This document shows positions 5,435 through 11,041 of a stretch of 11,041 nucleotides of DNA, in pieces. The notes under the pieces are model-generated. The model saw nothing but the letters and a program-made list of their open reading frames with translations, searched no databases and was not told the origin of the DNA. The stretch comes from an uncultured Collinsella sp. GTDB lineage: Bacteria; Actinomycetota; Coriobacteriia; Coriobacteriales; Coriobacteriaceae. The position numbers were made by a program, and so were the translations under genes. The DNA is taken from contig UQPI01000066.1 of NCBI GenBank assembly GCA_900542945.1, positions 1-11,041 of the forward strand. Direction: 5' to 3'. Within the stretch, counting starts at the first letter, position 1, and each line of letters opens with the position of its first letter.

Positions 5435-6853
5435 ATGGCCTACGACGCCAAGAAAATCTATTACCGCTTCGATGACCACTTGAGCCGCCTGGTTCTGGAT
5501 TACGAAGCAAGCCGCCAGATTTCGCCTGAGAGCGAAAGCCTCTACCACGGCCTGCCGACCGACCCTTATGACGAGGGCCTGTTTGTTGAGCACAATGTCA
5601 AGCGCGGCCTGCGCAATGCCGACGGCTCGGGCGTGGTCGCGGGCCTCACTCGCATCTCGGATGTGCACGGCTACAACAAGGTCGACGGAAAGGTCGTGCC
5701 CGATCAGGGCAAGCTCACGCTTCGCGGCTACAGCATCGAGGATCTGGTCAACAATGCCCAGGCCGAGAATCGCTACGGCTACGAGGAAGTCGCCTATCTG
5801 CTTATCACGGGTTCGCTGCCCAACAAGGAAGAGCTCGACGGCTTTTGCGAGCGCCTGGGCGCCTTTAGACATCTGAGCGACGAGTACGTCAAAGAGTTCC
5901 CTATGACCACGGTGTCGTCGAGCATCATGAACGTGCTCCAGCGCGCCGTGCTGCTGCTCTACGCCTTCGATGCCGAACCAGACGTGATCACGCCCGAGCA
6001 CGAAATCGACGTCGCCATTTCCATGCTCGCACGTCTCCCGCGCATCGCCGCCTTCGCACACATGGCCTCGATCGCTAAGCTTCGCGGCTCCGAGGTTCAC
6101 GTGCCGCACCCCACGCCCGGTCTCTCCACCGCCGAGACCATCCTACAGGTCCTGCGCGGCGGCATGGCGTTCACCCGCGACGAAGCCATGCTGCTCGACG
6201 TTATGCTCATGCTGCATGCCGAGCACGGCGGCGGCAACAACTCCACCTTCGCTTGCCGCGTGCTGTCGTCTTCGGCCACCGACCCGTATTCCGCCTACGC
6301 CGCGGCTATCGGCTCGCTCAAGGGCCCGCGCCACGGCGGTGCCAATGCCAAGGTCGTGTCTATGCACGAGGACATCCGCGCGCATGTTTCCAACTGGGAG
6401 GACGAGGACGAGGTCGCGGCCTACCTGGGCAAGATCCTCGACAAGCAGGCCTTCGACGGCACGGGCCTCATCTACGGTATGGGCCACGCCGTCTACACGC
6501 TGAGCGACCCGCGCGCCGAGGTGTGCCGCCGTTACGCGCGCACGCTTGCCGCCAAGAAGGACCTGGGCGATGAGTTCGCGCTCATCGAGCTCATCGAGCG
6601 CCTGGCCCCGCAGGTGATGCGCGATCACGGCATGACCAAGCCCATCTGCGCCAACATCGACCTGTACACGGGCTTTATCTACAAGATGCTCGGTGTGCCC
6701 GAGACGCTCTTTACGCCGCTATTCGCCGTTGCCCGCATGGCCGGCTGGTCGGCGCACCGCATGGAAGAGCTCTTCTGCGCGCACCGCATCATCCGTCCCG
6801 CGTATCGCCCGGTTATCGAGCCGCTGGAGTACAAGCCGCTCGCCGATCGCTAG
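5435..6853 (+). CDS. gltA: citrate synthase (citrate/2-methylcitrate synthase family)
   Basis: A cytoplasmic enzyme that condenses acetyl-CoA with oxaloacetate to citrate, the entry to the oxidative branch that supplies 2-oxoglutarate and glutamate. At 472 residues it resembles the longer form found in clostridia and coriobacteria, with an extra N-terminal region of about 60 residues. Conserved sites are present: AEHGGGNNS (His264), GPRHGGAN (His300), GMGHAVYTLSDPR (His351), NIDLYTGF (Asp409) and the C-terminal RMAGWSAH (Arg434). His264, His351 and Asp409 would be catalytic by analogy with the family; the rest bind oxaloacetate. GAGAGGAG at 5422-5429, 5 bases before the ATG, is a strong ribosome binding site. 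The gene ends before a clear intrinsic terminator. A 2-methylcitrate synthase role cannot be excluded, but no propionate-pathway neighbours are seen. Confidence 0.96.
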   Translation: MAYDAKKIYYRFDDHLSRLVLDYEASRQISPESESLYHGLPTDPYDEGLFVEHNVKRGLRNADGSGVVAGLTRISDVHGYNKVDGKVVPDQGKLTLRGYSIEDLVNNAQAENRYGYEEVAYLLITGSLPNKEELDGFCERLGAFRHLSDEYVKEFPMTTVSSSIMNVLQRAVLLLYAFDAEPDVITPEHEIDVAISMLARLPRIAAFAHMASIAKLRGSEVHVPHPTPGLSTAETILQVLRGGMAFTRDEAMLLDVMLMLHAEHGGGNNSTFACRVLSSSATDPYSAYAAAIGSLKGPRHGGANAKVVSMHEDIRAHVSNWEDEDEVAAYLGKILDKQAFDGTGLIYGMGHAVYTLSDPRAEVCRRYARTLAAKKDLGDEFALIELIERLAPQVMRDHGMTKPICANIDLYTGFIYKMLGVPETLFTPLFAVARMAGWSAHRMEELFCAHRIIRPAYRPVIEPLEYKPLADR

Positions 6854-6876
6854 GACGCGGACCGTTATAGAACCCG

Positions 6877-6915
6877 AGCGTGGCCAGGGCATCACCGCCC
6901 TCGGCCACGCTTTTT
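6877..6915 (+). terminator. intrinsic terminator after citrate synthase
   Basis: AGCGTGGCC (6877-6885) pairs with GGCCACGCT (6903-6911), extended inward by AGGGC/GCCCT with one unpaired C at 6902 and a 6-base loop. TTTTT follows at 6911-6915. This is the strongest terminator in the window and lies 25 bases before the next gene's ATG. Confidence 0.9.
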
Positions 6916-6940
6916 ATGCCAGTAGAAAGGGCTGCATCGA

Positions 6941-7783
6941 ATGATTGTGTTTTCCGATATGGATGGAACGCTGCTGACGAGTGATAAGCAGATGAGCGAC
7001 GCCACCTGGGCGATGCTCGACGAGCTTGCGCGCCGCGGTGTTGAGTTTGTGCCCTGCACGGGGCGCCCGCTGTCGGGCATCTTTGAGCCCATCCTCGCCC
7101 ACCCCGCCGTACACTACGCGGTCTGTGCCAACGGTGCCAGCGTCTGGCAGCTCGACGACGGTACGCCCACCGATGTCTTACGTGCTACGCGCATTTTGAG
7201 CCGTCCGCTCGATCGCGGCATTGCTCATCGCGTCCATCGCATCGCCGCCGGCCACGATGTGACCTTCGATATCTTCGCGGACGGGCAGTGCTTCCTCCCC
7301 CGATCGCTCTACACGCGCCTGGACGAATTCTGCGGCGGCGACCCCCACATCGCGGCTTCGCTCAAGCGCACACGAACACCGATCGACATGGATATCGACA
7401 GCAAGATCGACGGGGTCGAGACGCTCGAACGCATCGCCATGTACTGGCACGACCCGGCCGATCGCGACGCCATCGCGGCTGAGCTCGACACGCTCGGAGG
7501 CATTGAGGTCACGCGTTCTTACGCCATGAATATCGAGGTCATGGGTGAGGGCGCCACCAAGGGAACGGCCCTCACGTGGCTATGCGAGCACCTGGGCGAG
7601 CGTCTCGCCGACGCCTGGGCGTTCGGCGACAACATCAACGACATCCCCATGCTGCAGGCAGCGGGCCACGGCATGGCCATGATCAACGCCGAGCCCGAAG
7701 ACCGCGAGGCCGCTGACGCCATCACCGAATACGATAACGACCACGACGGCGTCGCCCGCACCATCATGGCCGCCCTCGCCTAG
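6941..7783 (+). CDS. Cof-type HAD-IIB phosphatase
   Basis: A 280-residue cytoplasmic hydrolase of the haloacid dehalogenase superfamily, subclass IIB, which typically removes phosphate from sugar phosphates, nucleotides or similar small molecules. Motif I is FSDMDGTLL (Asp6 nucleophile, Asp8 acid/base), motif II is CTGR (Thr40), motif III is Lys207 in GATKGTAL and motif IV is FGDNINDIPML (Asp230, Asp234). The residues between about 80 and 190 form the cap domain that would set the substrate. AAAGGG at 6926-6931 lies 9 bases before the ATG. The citrate synthase terminator lies just upstream, so expression needs readthrough or a promoter overlapping the hairpin (TTATAG at 6865-6870 is a weak candidate). 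The substrate is unknown. Confidence 0.92.
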   Translation: MIVFSDMDGTLLTSDKQMSDATWAMLDELARRGVEFVPCTGRPLSGIFEPILAHPAVHYAVCANGASVWQLDDGTPTDVLRATRILSRPLDRGIAHRVHRIAAGHDVTFDIFADGQCFLPRSLYTRLDEFCGGDPHIAASLKRTRTPIDMDIDSKIDGVETLERIAMYWHDPADRDAIAAELDTLGGIEVTRSYAMNIEVMGEGATKGTALTWLCEHLGERLADAWAFGDNINDIPMLQAAGHGMAMINAEPEDREAADAITEYDNDHDGVARTIMAALA

Positions 7784-7805
7784 CAGCAGCAAACCGGCAG
7801 GGTAG

Positions 7806-7864
7806 CTAATTTGGGGACACTCTTCGCGGGACGCCGCAAGGGCTGTCCCCATCTGCCGAATTAG
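7806..7864. repeat. bidirectional hairpin repeat between convergent HAD genes
   Basis: TGGGGACA (7812-7819) and TGTCCCCA (7844-7851) form an 8-bp stem. Inside it, CTTCGCGG and CCGCAAG pair with one bulged C. Outside it, CTAATT (7806-7811) matches AATTAG (7859-7864) across an insertion of 7 bases. The right outer arm contains the TAA stop (7861-7863) of the minus-strand HAD gene. There is no T-tract, but its position between convergent genes suggests it acts as transcript end or barrier for both. It shares the word GTCCCCATCTGCCG (7845-7858) with repeats at 10,853-10,893. Confidence 0.65.
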
Positions 7865-8655
7865 GCGAGACTCTCCAGCACGCGACGGAGCTCCTGCTGG
7901 ACGGCGTGGTCGCGGTTGCACCCCACCACGCGATCGGCGACTGCCTTGAGCGCGGGGCGCGCGTTTTCCATCGCGCAGCCCGTGCCGACAAAGCGAATGA
8001 TCTCGTAGTCGTTCATCGAGTCGCCAAACGCCATGACCTCGTCGCGTTCGACGCCATAGTGCTCCATGAGCTGTGCGATGCCCGAGGCCTTCGACACACC
8101 GGGTTGCATGGCATCGATCCACGCGTTGCCCGAAGGCGCGAAAGAGAACAGGTCGCCCAGCTCGCGCTGCAACACGTAGGCGTTGTCCATCACGTTGCCG
8201 TCATCGCAGATAATCGATGCCTTGATGATATTCACATGCGGATCGGGCAGCCCCCAAATGCGTTCGGCGTTGGGCAGATCTTTGTCGATCTCGCGGACAA
8301 ATTTGTCCTCGTCGTCGAGCAAAAAGGACTTGGTGCGATCAAAGAGCGCCAGATGCATGTTAGGAAACATCTTGACCGTGCGCGCGAGCTTGCGGACGGC
8401 GAGATGCGAATATACCTCGCGATCGACCTCGACCCCTTCTGCATAGACCTGCGCACCATTCGCCGCGACAAAGTCCATTTTGTCGACCACGGGCGCAAAG
8501 AACTCACATAGGCGGTCGTAACGGCGGCCCGAGGACGCAGCAAAATGCACGCCGTGCTCGCGCAGGGCCTCAATCAGCTCATATGTCTCGGGCGGTACCT
8601 GGCTATTCTCATCAAGCAACGTGCCGTCCATATCGGATGCAATCAGTTTAAACAT
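7861..8655 (-). CDS. Cof-type HAD-IIB phosphatase with structured leader
   Basis: A 264-residue cytoplasmic HAD-superfamily hydrolase, subclass IIB, of the YidA/Cof kind. Motif I is ASDMDGTLL (Asp8, Asp10), motif II is ASSGR (Ser42), motif III is Lys189 in GVSKASGI and motif IV is FGDSMNDYEII (Asp212, Asp216). The central cap domain spans about residues 80-180. It converges with another HAD-IIB gene, but the two are only distantly similar by eye outside the motifs, so they are probably old paralogues with different substrates. AAGGGAG lies 7 bases before the ATG and is the only sensible ribosome binding site. It is part of the 3' arm of a long leader hairpin. A predicted promoter lies about 75 bases upstream. 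The substrate is unknown. Confidence 0.93.
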   Translation of the reverse strand: MFKLIASDMDGTLLDENSQVPPETYELIEALREHGVHFAASSGRRYDRLCEFFAPVVDKMDFVAANGAQVYAEGVEVDREVYSHLAVRKLARTVKMFPNMHLALFDRTKSFLLDDEDKFVREIDKDLPNAERIWGLPDPHVNIIKASIICDDGNVMDNAYVLQRELGDLFSFAPSGNAWIDAMQPGVSKASGIAQLMEHYGVERDEVMAFGDSMNDYEIIRFVGTGCAMENARPALKAVADRVVGCNRDHAVQQELRRVLESLA

Positions 8656-8660
8656 AGAAA

Positions 8661-8722
8661 AGCTCCCTTCGGACTTGTTGGAATCGAACGTGTATCCGAT
8701 TCCAACGTACCCAAAGGAAGCT
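8661..8722 (-). promoter_or_regulatory. long leader hairpin sequestering the ribosome binding site
   Basis: The leader of the minus-strand HAD gene has two perfectly positioned 26-base arms (8661-8686 and 8697-8722) around a 10-base loop. The inner 10 bp are perfect (GTTGGAATCG at 8677-8686, CGATTCCAAC at 8697-8706). After a symmetrical 7x7 internal loop come 9 more pairs (8661-8669 with 8714-8722) with one G-U wobble. The 3' arm of the RNA contains the ribosome binding site AAGGGAG. The stem is followed by UUUUCU before the AUG, so it could act as a translational switch, an RNA thermometer or a transcription attenuator. No known riboswitch class is recognised. Confidence 0.7.
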
Positions 8723-8725
8723 CAG

Positions 8726-8754
8726 ATAAGACTCTGCGGGCGTAAACGTTACAA
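8726..8754 (-). promoter_or_regulatory. predicted promoter of the minus-strand HAD gene
   Basis: On the minus strand, TTGTAA (8749-8754) and TCTTAT (8726-8731) are separated by 17 bases, each matching four of six consensus positions. Transcription would start near 8719-8721, at the very base of the leader hairpin. This fits a leader that folds as soon as it is made. Confidence 0.45.
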
Positions 8755-8828
8755 GGACCTAGCAAATAGCTCACACATGCCAGAGGTCTCACGGTCGCGG
8801 CGTCAGGCGACACGTCAAAGAGTGTCCC

Positions 8829-8871
8829 CGCCGGCTAGTCGTTTAAGAACGTCCCCGATGACTAGTCGGCG
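8829..8871. repeat. REP-like hairpin repeat at the end of ade
   Basis: CGCCGGCTAGTC (8829-8840) pairs with GACTAGTCGGCG (8860-8871) over 12 positions with one wobble, around a 19-base loop containing TTTAAG and GTCCCC. The TAG stop codon of the adenine deaminase gene (8862-8864) lies in the right arm. The loop words recur in the repeat at 10,906-10,932. It may serve as transcript 3' end or be a short mobile repeat. Confidence 0.65.
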
Positions 8872-10682
8872 TAGGTGAAGGTTGTGACGTCGAACATGCC
8901 CTCGGGACGGATGCGGAGCGTCGGAATAACCGGCAGGGGCAGGAAGATGATGCCCATGATGGGGTCGAGCGGCGGCTCGATGCCCATGGCGCGCGCCTTG
9001 ACCATAAAGTCGTCGTGCTGCGCGGCAACGTCCTCGGCCGTGCCCTCGCTCATCAGGCCACCGAGCGCCAGCGGAATGCGCGCCACGACCTCGCCGTTGC
9101 GCACCAGCACGTGACCACCTTGGCCCACGGCCTCAACGGCGGCCATCATATCGGCGGCGTTGTCGCCCACGACGCACACGTTGTGCGAGTCGTGGCCGAT
9201 CGTGGAGGCAATGGCGCCACCCGTGATGGTAAAGCCGCGCACCCAGCCGCGACCGATGTGCTTGCCAACAAGACCCAGGCCCGCAGGACCATCGTCATCG
9301 GCGCCCTCGGCCTGCAGCGACACGCCGCGGCCGTGGCGCTCGATCAGCATAATGCGGCGCAGACCCTCGGCGTTCTCGGGGCGAGCCATACCCGTGATGG
9401 CCTTGCCCGGCACCACGTCAATCACGGCCTCGCCCGGCTTAAAGGCATAGTCGAATACGTCGAGCGAAAGCTTCGGCAGCTTAACGGAAGCACGCAGCTC
9501 ATCGGCAAGGGCCGCGACCTCGGCCATCTCGGGTGCAATCTCGCCCACAAAAGTGCCGTCCTGTGCCACGAGCGCGCCGGCGGCATACACGCGATGCGGA
9601 GCCGTGGCAAACGTCAGGTCATTGAGCACCAGCAGGTCGGCACGCTTGCCCGGGGCAATCGCACCACGCAGCTCGTGTGGGTCGCGGCAACCGTGGTCCA
9701 GGCCAAACGCCTCGGCCGTGGAGAGGGACGCCATGGAGATGGCGACCACCGGGTCGATGCCGGCCTCGATAGCCACGCGACAGGCATTGTCGATCATACC
9801 GGTCGAAAGCGCGTCGGAAGGGGCGCGGTCGTCGGTCGCAAAGCAGCAGCGACGGGCGCGGGTGGGGTTCTCCAGCAGCATCGGCGACAAGTTGGCCAGG
9901 TCATGGCTGCACGTACCCTCGCGCAGCATCACATACATGCCGCGGGACAGCTTGTCGAGCGCCTCCTCGGGAATCGTCGACTCGTGGTCGGCGATAATAC
10001 CCGCTGCAGCGTAGGCGTTGAGGTCCTTGCCGGCAACAAGTGGCGCGTGGCCGTCGACCTGCTTGGACGGCGTCTGGTTGGCAGCGTCGATGCGAGCGCA
10101 GGTCTCGGGGTCGGCCATAAAGACACCCGGCAGGTTCATCATTTCGCCCAGACCAAAGACATCGCCCGGATACTCGGCAAAAAACGCCTGCATGCCAGCG
10201 GCGGTAATCACAGCGCCCGCTTGCTCATCGGGCAGCGCGGGCACGCACGAGGGCATCATGTACTTGATGGAAATGGGCGCGCGACGGCCGTCCTCGATCA
10301 TAAAGCGCAGGCCGTTCAGGCCGGAAACGTTGGCGATCTCGTGGCTGTCGGCGATGGCAGTGGTGGTGCCGCGCGTCGCCGCCATGCGCGCATACTCGGC
10401 GGGACGGATGTTCGAGGACTCGATATGCAGATGTCCGTCGATAAAGCCGGGGGCGATATAGCGACCCTGGCAGTCAATGACCTCAGCCGCCTCGTAGGTG
10501 CCGGCGGCATCGTCGCGACCGTCGTAGAGCACGCCGACGATTACGCCGTCCTTGACGGCAACGCTGCCGGGCGCCACGCGCTGGCCATATACGTCGACAA
10601 TCTGCGCATTGGTAAACAGCGTGTCGACGGGCACGCGGCCCTCGGCAGCATCGATCACAGACCTCATGACCTCAACGGACAT
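8862..10682 (-). CDS. ade: adenine deaminase
   Basis: A 606-residue cytoplasmic metal-dependent amidohydrolase that converts adenine to hypoxanthine and ammonia in purine salvage. The amidohydrolase core shows GFIDGHLHIESS (His84, His86 metal ligands), TTTAIADSHEIANV, GLGEMMNLPGV (Glu180), GHAPLVAG (His212), ADHEST (His233) and FATDDRAPSD (Asp284), all characteristic of the Ade family. The C-terminal domain has TIGHDSHNV and ends in the typical FLPLPVIPTLRI...GMFDV segment. Length matches the family. A frame extends upstream to 10,859, but the start MSVEVMRS at 10,682 has AAAGGAG 5 bases before it, and the extra 59 residues are unlike the family. A TACAAT-type promoter precedes it. The stop codon lies in a hairpin repeat. 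Confidence 0.96.
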   Translation of the reverse strand: MSVEVMRSVIDAAEGRVPVDTLFTNAQIVDVYGQRVAPGSVAVKDGVIVGVLYDGRDDAAGTYEAAEVIDCQGRYIAPGFIDGHLHIESSNIRPAEYARMAATRGTTTAIADSHEIANVSGLNGLRFMIEDGRRAPISIKYMMPSCVPALPDEQAGAVITAAGMQAFFAEYPGDVFGLGEMMNLPGVFMADPETCARIDAANQTPSKQVDGHAPLVAGKDLNAYAAAGIIADHESTIPEEALDKLSRGMYVMLREGTCSHDLANLSPMLLENPTRARRCCFATDDRAPSDALSTGMIDNACRVAIEAGIDPVVAISMASLSTAEAFGLDHGCRDPHELRGAIAPGKRADLLVLNDLTFATAPHRVYAAGALVAQDGTFVGEIAPEMAEVAALADELRASVKLPKLSLDVFDYAFKPGEAVIDVVPGKAITGMARPENAEGLRRIMLIERHGRGVSLQAEGADDDGPAGLGLVGKHIGRGWVRGFTITGGAIASTIGHDSHNVCVVGDNAADMMAAVEAVGQGGHVLVRNGEVVARIPLALGGLMSEGTAEDVAAQHDDFMVKARAMGIEPPLDPIMGIIFLPLPVIPTLRIRPEGMFDVTTFTYAD

Positions 10683-10687
10683 ACATA

Positions 10688-10694
10688 CTCCTTT
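10688..10694 (-). promoter_or_regulatory. ribosome binding site deciding the ade start
   Basis: AAAGGAG on the minus strand, 5 bases before the ATG at 10,682. This is the best match to the Shine-Dalgarno sequence near the 5' end and rules out the longer upstream frame. Confidence 0.8.
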
Positions 10695-10709
10695 AACCGT
10701 AGAAAACAT

Positions 10710-10737
10710 CTGCGGAGCGGACAGGCCTTCACCGCAG
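10710..10737 (-). promoter_or_regulatory. possible leader hairpin of ade
   Basis: CTGCGG (10,710-10,715) and CCGCAG (10,732-10,737) form a 6-bp stem with a 16-base loop inside the predicted leader. The conserved core of purine riboswitches is not seen. The stem is short and may be chance. Confidence 0.3.
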
Positions 10738-10750
10738 CAAGCCAATAGCA

Positions 10751-10778
10751 ATTGTATGCCCAAACGATGGGTCAGCAA
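10751..10778 (-). promoter_or_regulatory. predicted promoter of ade
   Basis: On the minus strand, TACAAT (10,751-10,756) matches five of six -10 positions. TTGCTG (10,773-10,778) lies 16 bases upstream with a matching TTG core. Transcription would start near 10,744, giving a leader of about 60 bases. Confidence 0.45.
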
Positions 10779-10808
10779 TACGCCTCTCCGCTTAACGGCA
10801 TCCGCCAC

Positions 10809-10841
10809 TTGGTGCAGTGGGGACAGGTTGCTTTGCACCAA
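10809..10841. repeat. hairpin repeat with GGGGACA loop
   Basis: TTGGTGCA (10,809-10,816) and TGCACCAA (10,834-10,841) pair perfectly over 8 bp. The 17-base loop contains GTGGGGACA, the reverse complement of the TGTCCCC word found in the other repeats. It lies upstream of the ade promoter. Confidence 0.5.
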
Positions 10842-10852
10842 TGACAAGGAGT

Positions 10853-10893
10853 GTCCCAAAGTGCCGACAGAAAAGGAACGTCCCTAACTGCCG
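10853..10893. repeat. two copies of a GTCCC-TGCCG short repeat
   Basis: GTCCCAAAGTGCCG (10,853-10,866) and GTCCCTAACTGCCG (10,880-10,893) are two related 14-base words 13 bases apart. A third copy, GTCCCCATCTGCCG, is at 7,845-7,858. The consensus is GTCCC, one variable base, A, two variable bases, TGCCG. A further CAAAGTGCCG lies at 10,937-10,946. Confidence 0.5.
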
Positions 10894-10905
10894 CATCCTG
10901 CAGGC

Positions 10906-10932
10906 ACTCATTTAAGTCTGTCCCCAATGAGT
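10906..10932. repeat. REP-like hairpin related to the ade-end repeat
   Basis: ACTCATT (10,906-10,912) and AATGAGT (10,926-10,932) form a perfect 7-bp stem. The sequence from TTTAAG to GTCCCC and ATGA matches that at 8,842-8,860 in about 16 of 21 positions, although the stem arms differ. Same loop words with different arms suggests members of one repeat family. Confidence 0.55.
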
Positions 10933-11041
10933 ACCTCAAAGTGCCGCCAAATGCCAGCCATGGAACCGCCGATGTCTTGGCAAAGTCAGCGAAAACCCGC
11001 CAGAGCGAGCAAGGTGCCTTGAAACGAGGCGGCATTGATCT

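Larger units (their letters stand above)
10772..11035 (-). other. repeat-embedded open frame, probably not a gene
   Basis: An 87-codon frame on the minus strand covers the whole repeat cluster upstream of ade. It is cysteine- and tryptophan-rich near its end (WDTPCHWCKATCPHC) because it translates the hairpin repeats. No ribosome binding site could be judged at its start near the window edge, and no family is recognised. The segment 10,950-11,041 shows no other feature. It may be part of a longer repeat or a neighbouring gene cut by the window. Confidence 0.3.

Noticed and set aside
5051..6109. 352-codon minus-strand frame opposite ACT and citrate synthase
   Set aside because: It overlaps two clear genes on the other strand and has shadow-frame composition.
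8677..8706. tRNA T-arm-like sequence (GTTCGATTCC) in the HAD leader
   Set aside because: The flanking bases do not form a T stem and no acceptor, D or anticodon arms are present; the sequence is explained by the leader hairpin.
9015..10748. 577-codon open frame on the plus strand opposite ade
   Set aside because: It is antisense to a well-conserved adenine deaminase, is His-, Gly- and Arg-rich as expected for a GC-rich shadow frame, and shows no recognisable domain.
10683..10750. Purine riboswitch upstream of ade
   Set aside because: The three-way junction and conserved loop sequences of that class are not seen; only a short stem is present.
10683..10859. 59-residue N-terminal extension of ade
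   Set aside because: The extension covers the predicted promoter, leader and a repeat hairpin; the start at 10,682 has a strong ribosome binding site and fits the family length.
10809..10932. CRISPR array
   Set aside because: Repeats are few, unequal, irregularly spaced and palindromic with variable arms, unlike a CRISPR array.

Overview
The window looks like a chromosomal segment of a high-GC Gram-positive anaerobe of the Coriobacteriia, most likely Collinsella or a close relative. This is inferred from three things: GC-rich codon use, the style of the core genes (short ACT-domain protein, clostridial-type citrate synthase, Cof-type HAD phosphatases, adenine deaminase), and several GTCCC-containing short hairpin repeats between genes. 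No rRNA, tRNA or CRISPR array was recognised.

Left part (1 to about 4,670): an accessory block. A minus-strand ABC exporter operon (ATPase at 70-810, large permease at 816-3038) stands divergently from a plus-strand pair made of a DUF2975-like four-helix membrane protein (3174-3686) and a small YozG-type Cro/C1 regulator (3696-3947). The intergenic region between them carries a perfect 19-bp inverted repeat lying over a predicted -10 box, which suggests autoregulation by the small regulator. The permease is an internally duplicated, fused pair of ABC-2 half-permeases. Directly after the regulator's TAG stop, in the same frame, lies an N-terminally truncated tyrosine recombinase (3948-4673) with its catalytic residues intact. 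This marks a mobile-element scar. The left block looks less GC-rich than the right one in a hand count of two sample lines.

Middle (4,674 to 5,069): about 400 bases without a convincing gene, holding several hairpins, a 10-base direct repeat and an operator-like inverted repeat over a TACAAT box in front of the next gene.

Right part (5,070 to 10,682): core metabolism. An ACT-domain protein of the UPF0237 type precedes citrate synthase (probably one transcript), which ends in a strong intrinsic terminator. A Cof-type HAD phosphatase follows on the plus strand. A second HAD phosphatase and adenine deaminase lie on the minus strand. The second HAD gene has a long, nearly symmetrical hairpin in its leader that buries its ribosome binding site and lies immediately downstream of a predicted promoter. 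The stop codons of both minus-strand genes lie inside hairpin repeats.

Right edge (10,683 to 11,041): the adenine deaminase leader and a cluster of short repeats related to those elsewhere in the window, with no convincing gene.

The most interesting items are the SD-sequestering leader of the second HAD gene, the duplicated permease with its divergent regulator pair, the in-frame regulator/integrase junction and the family of GTCCC hairpin repeats.
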